This document shows, in pieces, positions 36,956 to 46,565 of a stretch of 64,000 bases of DNA. The translations under genes were made by a program, and so were the position numbers. The notes beneath the pieces were generated by a model that searched no databases, was not told where the DNA came from, and saw only the letters and a list, made by a program, of their open reading frames with translations. Each line of letters begins with the position of its first letter. The first letter of the stretch is position 1. The DNA comes from CAZHNW01 sp942491575 (GTDB lineage Bacteria > Spirochaetota > UBA4802 > UBA5550): positions 124,001 through 188,000 of the forward strand of contig CALOBT010000025.1 of the NCBI GenBank assembly GCA_942491575.1, written 5' to 3'.

Positions 36956-37954
36956 ATGAAAAAAAATTTACCGGGCATCTGTTTTTACGGATGCGGTGAA
37001 ATCGCAGTACGACATGCCAAAATAATCAAAAGTCTCTATAAAGACTTACCCATCTACTTTGCAAGCAGGTCAAAAGATAAAGCCGAAGAATTTTCAAAGG
37101 CTAATGGGGGAAGTGGATTCTTTTCTTCATACGAAGAGGCAGCAGCCTCAGATGACTACAGGATAGCCTTCATCACCACTCCCCATGCATACCACTGGGA
37201 GATCGGAATACTTGCCGCCTCCAACGGCAAAGACATCATTCTGGAAAAGCCCGTCACTCGCAACAGCACGGAACTAAAGGCTTTGATGAAGGAAGTTAAA
37301 CGTTTCGGAGTCAGGTGTTCCGTTGCGGAAAACTACATGTTTAAACCCTTTATCAGACGGATTCGCCGTTACATAGAAGAGGGGCATATCGGCGAGGTAC
37401 TCTTCATAGAATTAAATAAAACCAACCGTGACACCATCTCCGGCTGGCGCAGCGATGAGGAACTTATGGGTGGGGGCGCACTTCTCGAGGGGGGGTGCCA
37501 CTGGGTCAATCAACTGGTTTCCCTCGCAGGAAGTAATCCCACCGGGGCCTTCGCCATGAAACCGGACGTAAATTATGAAACCACGGTCCCCGTGGAAGAC
37601 TCTCTCATGGTTGCCGTAGAATTCGCCAGCGGCATTTCCGGTAAACTTACACACTCATGGCGAATCCCAAATCCTCTGAAAGGGATGAGCCACTCAAAAA
37701 TCTATGGAACAGAGGGTGTCATTACCTTTGAGAGTAATGGCCTCTATACCTCCCTCTACGGGAAAAAGAGACGTTTTGCCTTCACCAACTTTTTTGATTT
37801 CCTCGGATTCAAGGCGATGCACCGCGCATTCATCGAGGATTACCTGAATGACCGCCCATGGATCCCCTCAATGGATCGAATTTCAATGGAACTGGGGCTG
37901 ATCGAAGCAGCATACCGGTCATTAAAAACACGAAAACTGGAAAAAATCAAATGA
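36956..37954 (+). CDS. Gfo/Idh/MocA-family NAD(P)-dependent oxidoreductase
   Basis: 332 residues. N-terminal Rossmann fold 'CFYGCGEIAVRHAKIIKSL', 'AFITTPHAYHWEIGILAASN' and the family signature Lys in 'IILEKPVTRNSTEL'. C-terminal alpha/beta domain with 'GGALLEGGCHWVNQLVSLAG', placing the catalytic Asp/His region around that segment. Substrate is probably a sugar, cyclitol or sugar nucleotide, unassigned. The stop overlaps the antiporter ATG (ATGA). Confidence 0.87.
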   Translation: MKKNLPGICFYGCGEIAVRHAKIIKSLYKDLPIYFASRSKDKAEEFSKANGGSGFFSSYEEAAASDDYRIAFITTPHAYHWEIGILAASNGKDIILEKPVTRNSTELKALMKEVKRFGVRCSVAENYMFKPFIRRIRRYIEEGHIGEVLFIELNKTNRDTISGWRSDEELMGGGALLEGGCHWVNQLVSLAGSNPTGAFAMKPDVNYETTVPVEDSLMVAVEFASGISGKLTHSWRIPNPLKGMSHSKIYGTEGVITFESNGLYTSLYGKKRRFAFTNFFDFLGFKAMHRAFIEDYLNDRPWIPSMDRISMELGLIEAAYRSLKTRKLEKIK

Positions 37955-38901
37955 CATTATTTTCTTCACTGCCCCTGAATATTACCGTCAATGTTATAGT
38001 GCTTATAGTATCCATTCTCTGCCTCTGGAAGGGTGCCGATGCCCTGGTGGAATCCGCCAGCCGCATTGCGGAAAAATTCGGCGTTTCTGACCTGGTAATC
38101 GGCCTCACGGTAGTGGCCTTCGGCACCTCTGCTCCTGAATTTGCAGTAACCATCAATGCCGCTTTACATAAGCAGGCGGATATATCCGTAGGCAACATTG
38201 TCGGATCAAATATATTTAACCTCGGTTTCATCCTCGGTACTGTTGCCATTTTTAAGGCAATCCAGTCTAACCGAAAGCTTGTCTACCGTGACGGTATTTT
38301 TATGATCATGGTGACCTTTCTGCTCCTCTTCTTTTTCTACGATAATAATCTTGCGAGATATGAAGGTATCATCCTTATGACGATACTGGGCATCTACCTG
38401 ATTTTTCTTTTCATCAACAAGGAACCCCTCGAAGATGAAGAAATTATTCATGAAGAAGCGACGCTGAAGGATGTTTTTTTACTCCCCGTAAGTATCGGTA
38501 TAGTTATTGCAGGTGGACATTTTCTTGTGGGCAGCGCAAGCTTCCTCGCGAGAACCGCGGGAATCTCCGAATGGGTAATCGGCGTCACCATTGTTGCCGC
38601 TGGAACCTCCGCCCCTGAGATGGCTACTTCCCTCGCGGCGGTACTTAAGGGACGCCACGGTATGTCTGCGGGAAATCTCATCGGCAGTGACCTGTTTAAC
38701 ATACTGGGTGTTCTCGGACTCGCGGGAGCGATAAATCCCATGACAATCAATCCGCATGCCTACGGCTCACTCCTGATGCTGAGCGGAATGGTAATCCTGG
38801 TTATAATTATGCTTAGGACGGGATGGCGCCTCTCAAGACTGGAGGGCATGATCCTGGTGGGAATAGGTTTGACCAGGTGGTTCATGGATTTTCTCATGTG
38901 A
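37951..38901 (+). CDS. Calcium/sodium antiporter (CaCA family, YrbG-like)
   Basis: 316 residues from the ATG at 37951, which overlaps the oxidoreductase stop as ATGA. A longer open frame back to 37858 is inside the upstream gene and rejected as start. Ten membrane helices with the two inverted alpha repeats: 'GLTVVAFGTSAPEFAVTINA' with 'GNIVGSNIFNLGFILG', and 'GVTIVAAGTSAPEMATSLAA' with 'GNLIGSDLFNILGVLG'. The conserved acidic ion ligands of both repeats are intact. An acidic loop ('EPLEDEEIIHEEATLKD') links the halves. Confidence 0.92.
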   Translation: MTLFSSLPLNITVNVIVLIVSILCLWKGADALVESASRIAEKFGVSDLVIGLTVVAFGTSAPEFAVTINAALHKQADISVGNIVGSNIFNLGFILGTVAIFKAIQSNRKLVYRDGIFMIMVTFLLLFFFYDNNLARYEGIILMTILGIYLIFLFINKEPLEDEEIIHEEATLKDVFLLPVSIGIVIAGGHFLVGSASFLARTAGISEWVIGVTIVAAGTSAPEMATSLAAVLKGRHGMSAGNLIGSDLFNILGVLGLAGAINPMTINPHAYGSLLMLSGMVILVIIMLRTGWRLSRLEGMILVGIGLTRWFMDFLM

Positions 38902-39022
38902 TACAATACCCCTTTTTATACGCAAACAGGACGGCCAGACTGATTTTTTATTGATTTATTTATTATCTCTGAGAGAGTGGCTCAAGATAAACAGTGTTAA
39001 ATCAATAATGGGGCCTGAAGAC

Positions 39023-40108
39023 ATGTCAAATACAACAACTTCCATACCGGAGACCTTCGCTGACAAGATTACTCCACTTCTTGATAGTATTAGTGACAGC
39101 AAAAAACGTTCAATAGTTAAAGAGTTCTGGCACAATGCCGTCGTTCCTTATTTTTCTGAACTGGAGTCCATTTCCGAGGGCCTGAACACCGGGACTCTCG
39201 ACTACGAGGAAGCAACTGATCGTACGATGAGAGCAACATCAGCAGTGCTGGCGAGCGGAAATGAAACAGAAAATCAACTTGCTGATGATGAACTTGTAAA
39301 ACAACTGAAGGCATATTTCAGGGTTACAGGGGCTCCCTATGGTCTGGCCTCAAAGGCTGTCAGGCACGCCCTTGAAAAACCGGGTGGATATCCCGGTGAT
39401 TATGAACTTCTGGAGTTCATCTATGGAGAAGTTCCCACCTCAGATAAATTCGGCTATTGCGCTGATATGGTTTTTCTTGAGGATGACTATGCCCGGGCGG
39501 TACGCAGCCGGAAAAATGTAATGAAAACCGTTCTAATTGATTATCTCAATGATGAATCCCAAAACCCAAGAAATATCCTCAATATTGCATGCGGTGCATC
39601 AAGGGAATTGCGGGAGATCTTCGCAGAAAATACCTTTAACCTGAAATTTCCTGTTACCTTTAACATGATCGACAAGTCAAAGGAGGCTCTCTCATTTTCT
39701 AAGGAGCAGCTGGCGAACAGCCCGGATAATATAAAGTATAATTTTTTGAATAACAGCGTTTATGACTATTTAAAGGACCCTGAAACTCATTCCCGCAACC
39801 TGCAAGGACAGGACCTCATTTACTCCATTGGACTGGCCGACTATATACCTGCAGAGTCCCTGAAAGAACAGATCAAATTTTTCTACGACCTCCTCAACCC
39901 GGGCGGCAGGCTTATTATCGCCCACAAAGATTCAAAAAATTTCATCCCCCTTACCCCTGACTGGTGGGCAGACTGGACCTTTTACCTGAGAGATGAAGAT
40001 GAAGTAGTGAACCTGGTAAAAACATCCGGCATCACAAATTATACCTTGACGGTAGAGAGAGAAAAGGCTACAAACATCATATTCTTTTTAAATATTGAAA
40101 AGAGGTAA
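39023..40108 (+). CDS. PhcB-like SAM-dependent methyltransferase (putative signal synthase)
   Basis: About 362 residues. The N-terminal helical region carries the distinctive 'ALEKPGGYPGDYELLEFIYG' segment that marks the PhcB (3-hydroxy-palmitate methyl ester synthase) group. Then comes a class I methyltransferase fold: motif I 'RNILNIACGASRELREI', the acidic loop 'FNMIDKSKEAL', 'DLIYSIGLADYIP' and 'LLNPGGRLIIAHK'. The start is uncertain: TTG 38951, ATG 39008 and ATG 39023 share the frame; I prefer 39023 with GAAG close upstream. It is 12 bp before a membrane histidine kinase, matching the phcB-phcS style pairing. Product chemistry is inferred from the family. Confidence 0.72.
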   Translation: MSNTTTSIPETFADKITPLLDSISDSKKRSIVKEFWHNAVVPYFSELESISEGLNTGTLDYEEATDRTMRATSAVLASGNETENQLADDELVKQLKAYFRVTGAPYGLASKAVRHALEKPGGYPGDYELLEFIYGEVPTSDKFGYCADMVFLEDDYARAVRSRKNVMKTVLIDYLNDESQNPRNILNIACGASRELREIFAENTFNLKFPVTFNMIDKSKEALSFSKEQLANSPDNIKYNFLNNSVYDYLKDPETHSRNLQGQDLIYSIGLADYIPAESLKEQIKFFYDLLNPGGRLIIAHKDSKNFIPLTPDWWADWTFYLRDEDEVVNLVKTSGITNYTLTVEREKATNIIFFLNIEKR

Positions 40109-40120
40109 AATTATCATATA

Positions 40121-42283
40121 ATGTCTTATCTTGGTATAACAGGGCTGGTAAACTTCATTACCAGTACCATACTCGGTGTTGCCTATCTTATCAAGATAAC
40201 TGACCGACCACTGCGATATACTACTTTTCTCGCAAACTTCAGCATTGCCATATTCAGCCTCGGTTACCTCTTTTGGCAGCTTTCAACAGACGCGGAACAC
40301 GCCTTCTTCTGGTTCAAAATACTCACCCTCGGGATTATATTAATAAACACACTTTTTCTTCATTTCGTTTTTGTATTTGTAGGTATTGCACAACGAAAAA
40401 AAATTGAAATTATTTTTTATTACGCAATTAGTGGATTTTTCATATTTTTAAATCTTAATTCCATGCTTTTTACAACGGTTGAACCCCGTCACAACCTTGG
40501 ATTCTGGCCAATACCAACTCAACTATTTAACATTTATCTTACCTACTGGTGGTGGCAGTGTATTTACGGTTATGGCTGGCTGATTCATTCTTTGCGAAAT
40601 TCCAAGGGATTTATCCGCGAACAGAGAAAATACCTTGCACTTGGCCTTTTAGTAGCATTTATCGGAGGGGCCTCAAACTGGCCCATGTGGTACGGGATAA
40701 ACTTCCCCCCATACCTGAACATATTGATCAGTCTTTACGTCCTCCTGTCGGCGTATGCAATCATTAAATTCAGATTGATGGACATTAAAGTAATCCTGAC
40801 CCGTGCGGGAATTTTCCTGTTTCTATACACTTTTATTCTGGGACTGCCGCTTCTTATCGGCTACCGAAACGGATTTAATTTTGATTCTTTTCTTTTATTG
40901 TTTATACTGGCAACGGTGGGCCCTGTCATCTACCAGTTTCTCCAGAGAAAAGCAGAAGATGTTCTCCTGGCAAAGCAGCGCAACTATCAGAACATGTTTC
41001 TTCAGGCATCCAAAGAATTTCTCCGTGAAAGGGATCTCGAGAGAATAATACGAATCATTGTTTATGGAGTAAAATACCAGATAAATGTCGAGTACGCCGG
41101 TTTTTTCCTTGTGGATCGAGATACCGGTTATTACCGGCTCCATTTCATCAAGGGAGAACATCACTTCCCCCGAAATTACTCCATTGAAGGAAGTCATGAA
41201 CTGATACAGCAGCTGAAAGATTCCCGCAGGGTTCTGACATACAATGAGATTTCCGGTTTTATCCATACGCATGTTGCCACCCCGGTGCAGCTCATTGTCC
41301 CATCCTTTCTTGATGATTCTCTCCTCGCTTTTCTCATTATGGGAGAGAAGGTTGATAAATCTTTTTATACCCAGGATGATATTTCGACCTTTGAAATCAT
41401 TGCTCACCAGTCTGCCCTTGCGATAGAAAACTGTCTCTATTTTGAAGAACGCGAACGGGTCCAGGAACGACTCTTCCAGACGGAAAAAAGCGCCTTCATT
41501 GGCGGAATGGCCGAAGGTGTCGCCCACCAGATAAATAATCGTTTGAATCATTTTTCTCTTACCGCCACCGAGATAGACATGCACCTGACACGCTTTGAAG
41601 AAGGAGCCGCAGATTTAATCAGCAAAAACAAATCCCTCGGCGAACTGTTTGCAACATTACACGAAATCCGTAAACAGTTACTGGACAATGTAAAAAGGAC
41701 CAATGGTGTAATAAAGGGAGTATTAAATTACGCGAACCTGACCCGGCGTGATGATGACTCTTCCGAAATATTTTTTGATGAATTGATTAATGCAGCTATA
41801 GACCTGGCACAGGTTAAACATGAAATAGAAAAATTCCCAATCAAACTTGAAGTGATAGGATCATCAAATATTATCTACGGAAAAATGACCCAGTTGCTTG
41901 AGGCGGTGTTCAATATTCTTGATAATGCCTATGAGGCAATTGAGGAAAAAAGACTTTTCAAACTGTCAGAGGAAGAAAGAAAACAATTCAAACCCGGTAT
42001 AGAAATAACCTTAATCCAGACGGAAACTACCAGCATGATAAATATCAGCGATAACGGTATTGGCATCGAGGATGAGGATAAACAAAAAATATTTGCACCC
42101 TATTATACAACAAAATCATCCTATAAGACTATTTCCGGATCAGGTATCGGTCTCTACGAAGTGAGCAGGTTTATCACAGAAGGTCATAGTGGCAAAATAT
42201 GGTTTGAGTCTACTTACATGTCCGGGACTACCTTCCATATCGAAATACCAAGGGTAGCCCAGGACCATTTAAACCTTTCCTGA
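40121..42283 (+). CDS. Membrane histidine kinase: 7-8 TM sensor, GAF domain, HisKA-HATPase
   Basis: 720 residues. Residues 1-275 hold seven or eight membrane helices of the 'histidine kinase N-terminal 7TM' type. Residues about 295-445 form a GAF domain. The dimerisation box 'GMAEGVAHQINNRLNHF' carries His469. The ATPase domain has N-box 'EAVFNILDNAYEAI', G1 'ISDNGIGIEDEDKQKIF' and G2 'GSGIGLYEVSRFI'. No receiver domain or partner regulator is adjacent. Transcribed with the PhcB-like methyltransferase 12 bp upstream, so it could sense that enzyme's product, as PhcS does in Ralstonia; that link is inference. The convergent glmM gene ends 6 bases away. Confidence 0.88.
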   Translation: MSYLGITGLVNFITSTILGVAYLIKITDRPLRYTTFLANFSIAIFSLGYLFWQLSTDAEHAFFWFKILTLGIILINTLFLHFVFVFVGIAQRKKIEIIFYYAISGFFIFLNLNSMLFTTVEPRHNLGFWPIPTQLFNIYLTYWWWQCIYGYGWLIHSLRNSKGFIREQRKYLALGLLVAFIGGASNWPMWYGINFPPYLNILISLYVLLSAYAIIKFRLMDIKVILTRAGIFLFLYTFILGLPLLIGYRNGFNFDSFLLLFILATVGPVIYQFLQRKAEDVLLAKQRNYQNMFLQASKEFLRERDLERIIRIIVYGVKYQINVEYAGFFLVDRDTGYYRLHFIKGEHHFPRNYSIEGSHELIQQLKDSRRVLTYNEISGFIHTHVATPVQLIVPSFLDDSLLAFLIMGEKVDKSFYTQDDISTFEIIAHQSALAIENCLYFEERERVQERLFQTEKSAFIGGMAEGVAHQINNRLNHFSLTATEIDMHLTRFEEGAADLISKNKSLGELFATLHEIRKQLLDNVKRTNGVIKGVLNYANLTRRDDDSSEIFFDELINAAIDLAQVKHEIEKFPIKLEVIGSSNIIYGKMTQLLEAVFNILDNAYEAIEEKRLFKLSEEERKQFKPGIEITLIQTETTSMINISDNGIGIEDEDKQKIFAPYYTTKSSYKTISGSGIGLYEVSRFITEGHSGKIWFESTYMSGTTFHIEIPRVAQDHLNLS

Positions 42284-42289
42284 CATAAT

Positions 42290-43648
42290 CTATTTAAAGC
42301 AGGCGGCAAAATAGTTATATATTTTTTTCGCCTGTTTCTCGTCGCTTCCCTCGGAAATAATCCTGAAGATAGGCTCAGTATTTGAAGAACGAAGGTGAAC
42401 CCAACCACCGGAAAAACTTTCATGCTTTTTAAAATCTATCCGCAATCCGTCCCGGTTGTCACACTTTTCAGTCTTAAAATCATTTTTAATTTTATCGAGA
42501 ATACCAGCATCCATGGTTTTTCCGCTAACCTTTACTTTCCCTTTTATCATTTTATAATGGGGAAGTTCAGAAACCATCTCGGATACAGTCTTTTTCCGTT
42601 TAGCCATCATATCAAGGATATAGCCGATTCCAACAAGGCTGTCCCGGCCGAGGTGAACCTCAGGTGATATTACACCACCATTCCCTTCTCCACCGATACG
42701 GGCTCCTTTTTTGCGCATTTCATCGACAACATTGATTTCCCCTACCCTTGACCTCCGGAAGGGGGCGCCGTAACGGGCGGCAACATCTTCTACCGTCCTG
42801 GTTGTGGAGAGGTTCACGATTACCTGTCCTACTTCTGTCTCAAGGAGATGATCTGCCACAAGGGATATTGTAAGCTCTTCACCTATCGGTTCTCCCTTTT
42901 CATTAACGATGGCAAGACGGTCCGCGTCGGGATCCTGTGCAAAGCCGATATCAGCTTTATGTTTTTTTACAGCTGAAGCGAGATCACTCAGGTTTGCCGG
43001 TACAGGTTCAGAACCGCGGGGGAATGTTCCGTCTATTTCACAATAGAGGGGGATTACCCTGCAGCCGAGTTTTTTCAGGAGTTCCCTGGTAATGATACTG
43101 CCTGCGCCGTTTACCGAATCAAGGACTACTTTAAATTTACTTTTTTTTATTTTAGCAGCATTAACAATTTTCAGCACCCTGCTGATGTGCATGGCTGAAG
43201 CGGTTGTATCTTCAGTTATTGCACCTACTCCGGACCATTTTTCGTATTTCCCGGCCTTATCCATAAAGGAAAAGAAACGTGATATTTCCTTTGCATTGAG
43301 GAATGTTCCGTTTGAGTTTATCAACTTAAATGCATTCCATTCGATGGGATTGTGGGATGCGGAGATTACGACACCACCCGCCGCTTCAAGTTCCTCCACC
43401 ATGAGCTGTACAGTCGGTGTCGGAACTATTCCGATGTCCACTACATCACACCCCGCCATTGCCAGTACGGAGGAGAGCATATCTCCAATCACTTTTCCCG
43501 TGGGACGGCTGTCACGGCCTACAACAATAGTTCCCTTCCCGGTATATTTTGCAAATCCTCGTGCAACTTCTACAATAAGCTCCGGTGTCATGGAATCTCC
43601 GACGATCCCCCTGATACCGGAAATACTTTTCATTAATGTGCCTGACAT
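42290..43648 (-). CDS. glmM: Phosphoglucosamine mutase-like phosphohexomutase
   Basis: 452 residues. Early 'SISGIRGIVGDSMTPE' motif, phosphoserine loop 'VISASHNPIEWNAFKLI' (Ser98), metal loop 'GFAQDPDADRLAIV', sugar loop 'RIGGEGNGGVI' and C-terminal 'HLRSSNTEPIFRIISEG'. The GEGNGG sugar loop and length fit GlmM (glucosamine-6-P to glucosamine-1-P for peptidoglycan and LPS), with phosphomannomutase the alternative. It starts 2 bases after the secA stop, so it is co-transcribed with secA. Confidence 0.85.
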   Translation of the reverse strand: MSGTLMKSISGIRGIVGDSMTPELIVEVARGFAKYTGKGTIVVGRDSRPTGKVIGDMLSSVLAMAGCDVVDIGIVPTPTVQLMVEELEAAGGVVISASHNPIEWNAFKLINSNGTFLNAKEISRFFSFMDKAGKYEKWSGVGAITEDTTASAMHISRVLKIVNAAKIKKSKFKVVLDSVNGAGSIITRELLKKLGCRVIPLYCEIDGTFPRGSEPVPANLSDLASAVKKHKADIGFAQDPDADRLAIVNEKGEPIGEELTISLVADHLLETEVGQVIVNLSTTRTVEDVAARYGAPFRRSRVGEINVVDEMRKKGARIGGEGNGGVISPEVHLGRDSLVGIGYILDMMAKRKKTVSEMVSELPHYKMIKGKVKVSGKTMDAGILDKIKNDFKTEKCDNRDGLRIDFKKHESFSGGWVHLRSSNTEPIFRIISEGSDEKQAKKIYNYFAACFK

Positions 43649-43650
43649 GT

Positions 43651-46395
43651 TTATCTCCTTGGATTTCTTCTAGTTTTCTTGCGCTTGACTCCACCGGAAG
43701 ATACCGAAGGATTAGGTTTCTTGTCGCCAGTCTTTTTCTTTTTAACCGGTTGTGCCGCAATCGGGATTCCTCCGCCGCCGAACTGTTCAACATCCGGATG
43801 ATATTCATCGCCGATATATCGTGAATCATAATCAATATCTTCAACGATATGTTCAATCTCAACCTTCAGCATGTATTCGAGCACCTCTTCCTTCATTGCA
43901 AGAAGCATTTCTTTAAACATGCGGAAGCCTTCGAGTTTATATTCAACAAGGGGATTCTTTTCTCCGTAACCTACAGTCCAGATGCCGTCACGCAGCTGGT
44001 CCATATTTAAAAGATGGTCCCTCCACTTGGTATCAATAACCTGAAGTGTTATCAAACGCTCAAGGGTACGCATATCATCGCTGCCCGTCTGCTCTTCTTT
44101 TTGATCATATGCTTTTTGAACCTCTTCTGAAACCTGTTCAACAAATTCAGAATAGGACACCTTGTAGGGATCAACCTTTTCATAATCGATATCCATGACA
44201 AATTTGCTTTTAAGCCACGTCTCGATCCCCTCCAGGTCCCACTCCTCCGGGTGTCCTCCACCGCCGGTAAAGGAATCAATCATTCCTTCCGTTACTTCCC
44301 CGATATATGTTTTTATTTTTTGTGAAATATCTTCACCGCTTAATATTTCATTACGCTCTTTATAGATATACTCACGCTGCATGTTCATAACATCATCATA
44401 TTCAAGAAGATGTTTCCGTATTTCGAAGTTACGACCTTCAACGCGTTTCTGGGCATTGGCTATGGCCTTCGTCACCATTCCGCTTTCGATTTCCTGCCCT
44501 TCCTCCATACCGAGTCGCTGCATGATATTTGAAATACGTTCACTGGCAAAAAGTCGCATCAGATCATCTTCAAGGGCAAGATAAAATCTTGATGAACCCG
44601 GATCCCCCTGACGTCCTGAACGGCCCCGGAGCTGGTTATCTATTCTACGAGCCTCATGGCGTTCCGTTCCGAGGATATGAAGACCACCGGCATTGACAAC
44701 AATTTCATGATTCTTAATCCATTCCCGTCCCTGGCGGACTATACTTTTTGCCCTGTGTTTATCCTGCCCGGTCATGGTTTCTTCCAGGCTTTCCGCCCTG
44801 TCATAATCGGAAGCAATTACCGCAGCCTTAAACTCTTCCCATAGTTTCGTATCGTGAACAGGCACATGACTTTCAAGTTCATCCATGAAAACTTTCTTTC
44901 CGCCGAGAACAATGTCCGTACCGCGGCCAGCCATATTTGTAGCGATTGTAACCTGCCCCGGCCTTCCCGCCTCAGCAACAATCTCTGCTTCCCTTTCGTG
45001 AAACTTAGCGTTCAACACATTGTGAACAATTCCGCGGGCTTTCAGCGCGTTGGAAACAGCCTCGGATTTTTCAATTGAAATTGTACCAACCAGGATTGGC
45101 TGTCCCTTAGCGGAAAGCTCAACGATTTCATCAACGATGGCGTTATACTTTTCCTTTTCTGTTCGATAAACACGGTCGGGATAATCCGGGCGGATCAACG
45201 GTTTATTTGTTGGAATAACAACAACATCAAGATTGTAAATCTTTGTAAATTCCACCGCTTCGGTATCTGCAGTACCTGTCATTCCTGAGAGTTTGTTATA
45301 CATTCTGAAAAAGTTCTGAAAGGTTACCGAAGCAAGGGTCTGGGACTCTCTGGCAATTGTTACATTTTCCTTTGCCTCCAGGGCCTGGTGCAGTCCGTCG
45401 GAGTAACGTCTTCCCGGCATAAGACGACCGGTAAATTCATCAACAATCATAACCTCGCCGTCTTTAACGGTATAATCGACATCCTTCTGAAAAATGGTAT
45501 GGGCCTTCAGGGCCTGGTTAACATGATGAACAAGTTCAATATTCCGGCTGTCATAGAGATTATCAACCTTCAGCAGCCTTTCAACATGCTTTACACCATC
45601 TTCGGTGAGTGTAACATTCCGGTCCTTTTCGTTAACCTCATAATCGATGTCTTCCTTTAGGCTCGGAATAATTTTATTTATCAGGTAGTATTTCTTAGTA
45701 GACTCCTCAGTGGATCCGGAAATTATAAGTGGAGTACGGGCTTCATCAATAAGAATCGAGTCAACCTCATCCACGATACAATAATTCAATTCTCTCTGAA
45801 CCCGAAGAGATTCATGCTCCACCATGTTGTCTCGCAGGAAGTCAAAACCGAACTCATTGTTTGTTCCGTAAGTAATATCTGATCCGTAGGCCTTCTGACG
45901 TTCATCCGGATCCATGTCATGAAGAATAACACCGACAGTAAGTCCTAAAAATTCATATATGGCTGACATCCACCTGGAGTCTCGGCGTGCCAGGTAGTCA
46001 TTTACGGTAACAACATGAACGCCCTTCCCGGTTAGGGCGTTGAGGTAAACCGGCAGTGTAGCAACCAGTGTCTTACCTTCACCGGTTTTCATCTCCGAGA
46101 TTCGTCCCTGATGAAGCACAATTCCACCCATGAGCTGTACATCAAAATGCCTCATCCCGAGGGTCCTGATGCCCGCTTCCCGGACCAGTGCAAATGCCTC
46201 AGAAAGGAGGTCATCAAGGGTTTCTCCCTTCTGAAGACGTCCCCTGAACTCATCAGTTTTGGCCTTCATCTCCTCGTTGGTCAATTTCCGCATCACCGGT
46301 TCGAGGGAGTTGATTTTTTCAACCATCGGCTTCAGTTTTTTGATATCACGTTCATGTTTTGTGCCAAAAAATATGCTGATTATTTTATCTATCAT
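43651..46395 (-). CDS. secA: Preprotein translocase ATPase SecA
   Basis: 914 residues. Q motif and Walker A 'EMKTGEGKTLVATLP' (GEGKT 105-109), DEAD-box 'CIVDEVDSILIDEARTPLIIS', preprotein cross-linking domain, 'MTGTADTEAVEF', 'ATNMAGRGTDIVLGG', 'DNQLRGRSGRQGDPGSSRFYL' and the scaffold/wing region. The C-terminus ends in a lysine/arginine tail and lacks the usual zinc-binding CxCxSGKxxxxCHG for SecB. Drives Sec export of the many signal-peptide proteins seen here. Confidence 0.97.
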   Translation of the reverse strand: MIDKIISIFFGTKHERDIKKLKPMVEKINSLEPVMRKLTNEEMKAKTDEFRGRLQKGETLDDLLSEAFALVREAGIRTLGMRHFDVQLMGGIVLHQGRISEMKTGEGKTLVATLPVYLNALTGKGVHVVTVNDYLARRDSRWMSAIYEFLGLTVGVILHDMDPDERQKAYGSDITYGTNNEFGFDFLRDNMVEHESLRVQRELNYCIVDEVDSILIDEARTPLIISGSTEESTKKYYLINKIIPSLKEDIDYEVNEKDRNVTLTEDGVKHVERLLKVDNLYDSRNIELVHHVNQALKAHTIFQKDVDYTVKDGEVMIVDEFTGRLMPGRRYSDGLHQALEAKENVTIARESQTLASVTFQNFFRMYNKLSGMTGTADTEAVEFTKIYNLDVVVIPTNKPLIRPDYPDRVYRTEKEKYNAIVDEIVELSAKGQPILVGTISIEKSEAVSNALKARGIVHNVLNAKFHEREAEIVAEAGRPGQVTIATNMAGRGTDIVLGGKKVFMDELESHVPVHDTKLWEEFKAAVIASDYDRAESLEETMTGQDKHRAKSIVRQGREWIKNHEIVVNAGGLHILGTERHEARRIDNQLRGRSGRQGDPGSSRFYLALEDDLMRLFASERISNIMQRLGMEEGQEIESGMVTKAIANAQKRVEGRNFEIRKHLLEYDDVMNMQREYIYKERNEILSGEDISQKIKTYIGEVTEGMIDSFTGGGGHPEEWDLEGIETWLKSKFVMDIDYEKVDPYKVSYSEFVEQVSEEVQKAYDQKEEQTGSDDMRTLERLITLQVIDTKWRDHLLNMDQLRDGIWTVGYGEKNPLVEYKLEGFRMFKEMLLAMKEEVLEYMLKVEIEHIVEDIDYDSRYIGDEYHPDVEQFGGGGIPIAAQPVKKKKTGDKKPNPSVSSGGVKRKKTRRNPRR

Positions 46396-46565
46396 AATAT
46401 ATTCCTGTTATTTGTTTGTCCTGACTAATTGAATTATGTCTTGTAAAAGTAAACAATCTGAAGCGAGAGAAAGAATTTATCAACCACTATTTTCTGTCAA
46501 GAAGGTAATCTCTCCCCACTGCCTCATTTGTGTCCTGAGTAAAAAAATCGTTACAGAAGAAAAGA

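Noticed and set aside
37858..37950. Longer start for the CaCA antiporter
   Set aside because: This stretch lies inside the oxidoreductase gene; the ATG at 37951 gives the normal ATGA coupling and the expected membrane N-terminus.
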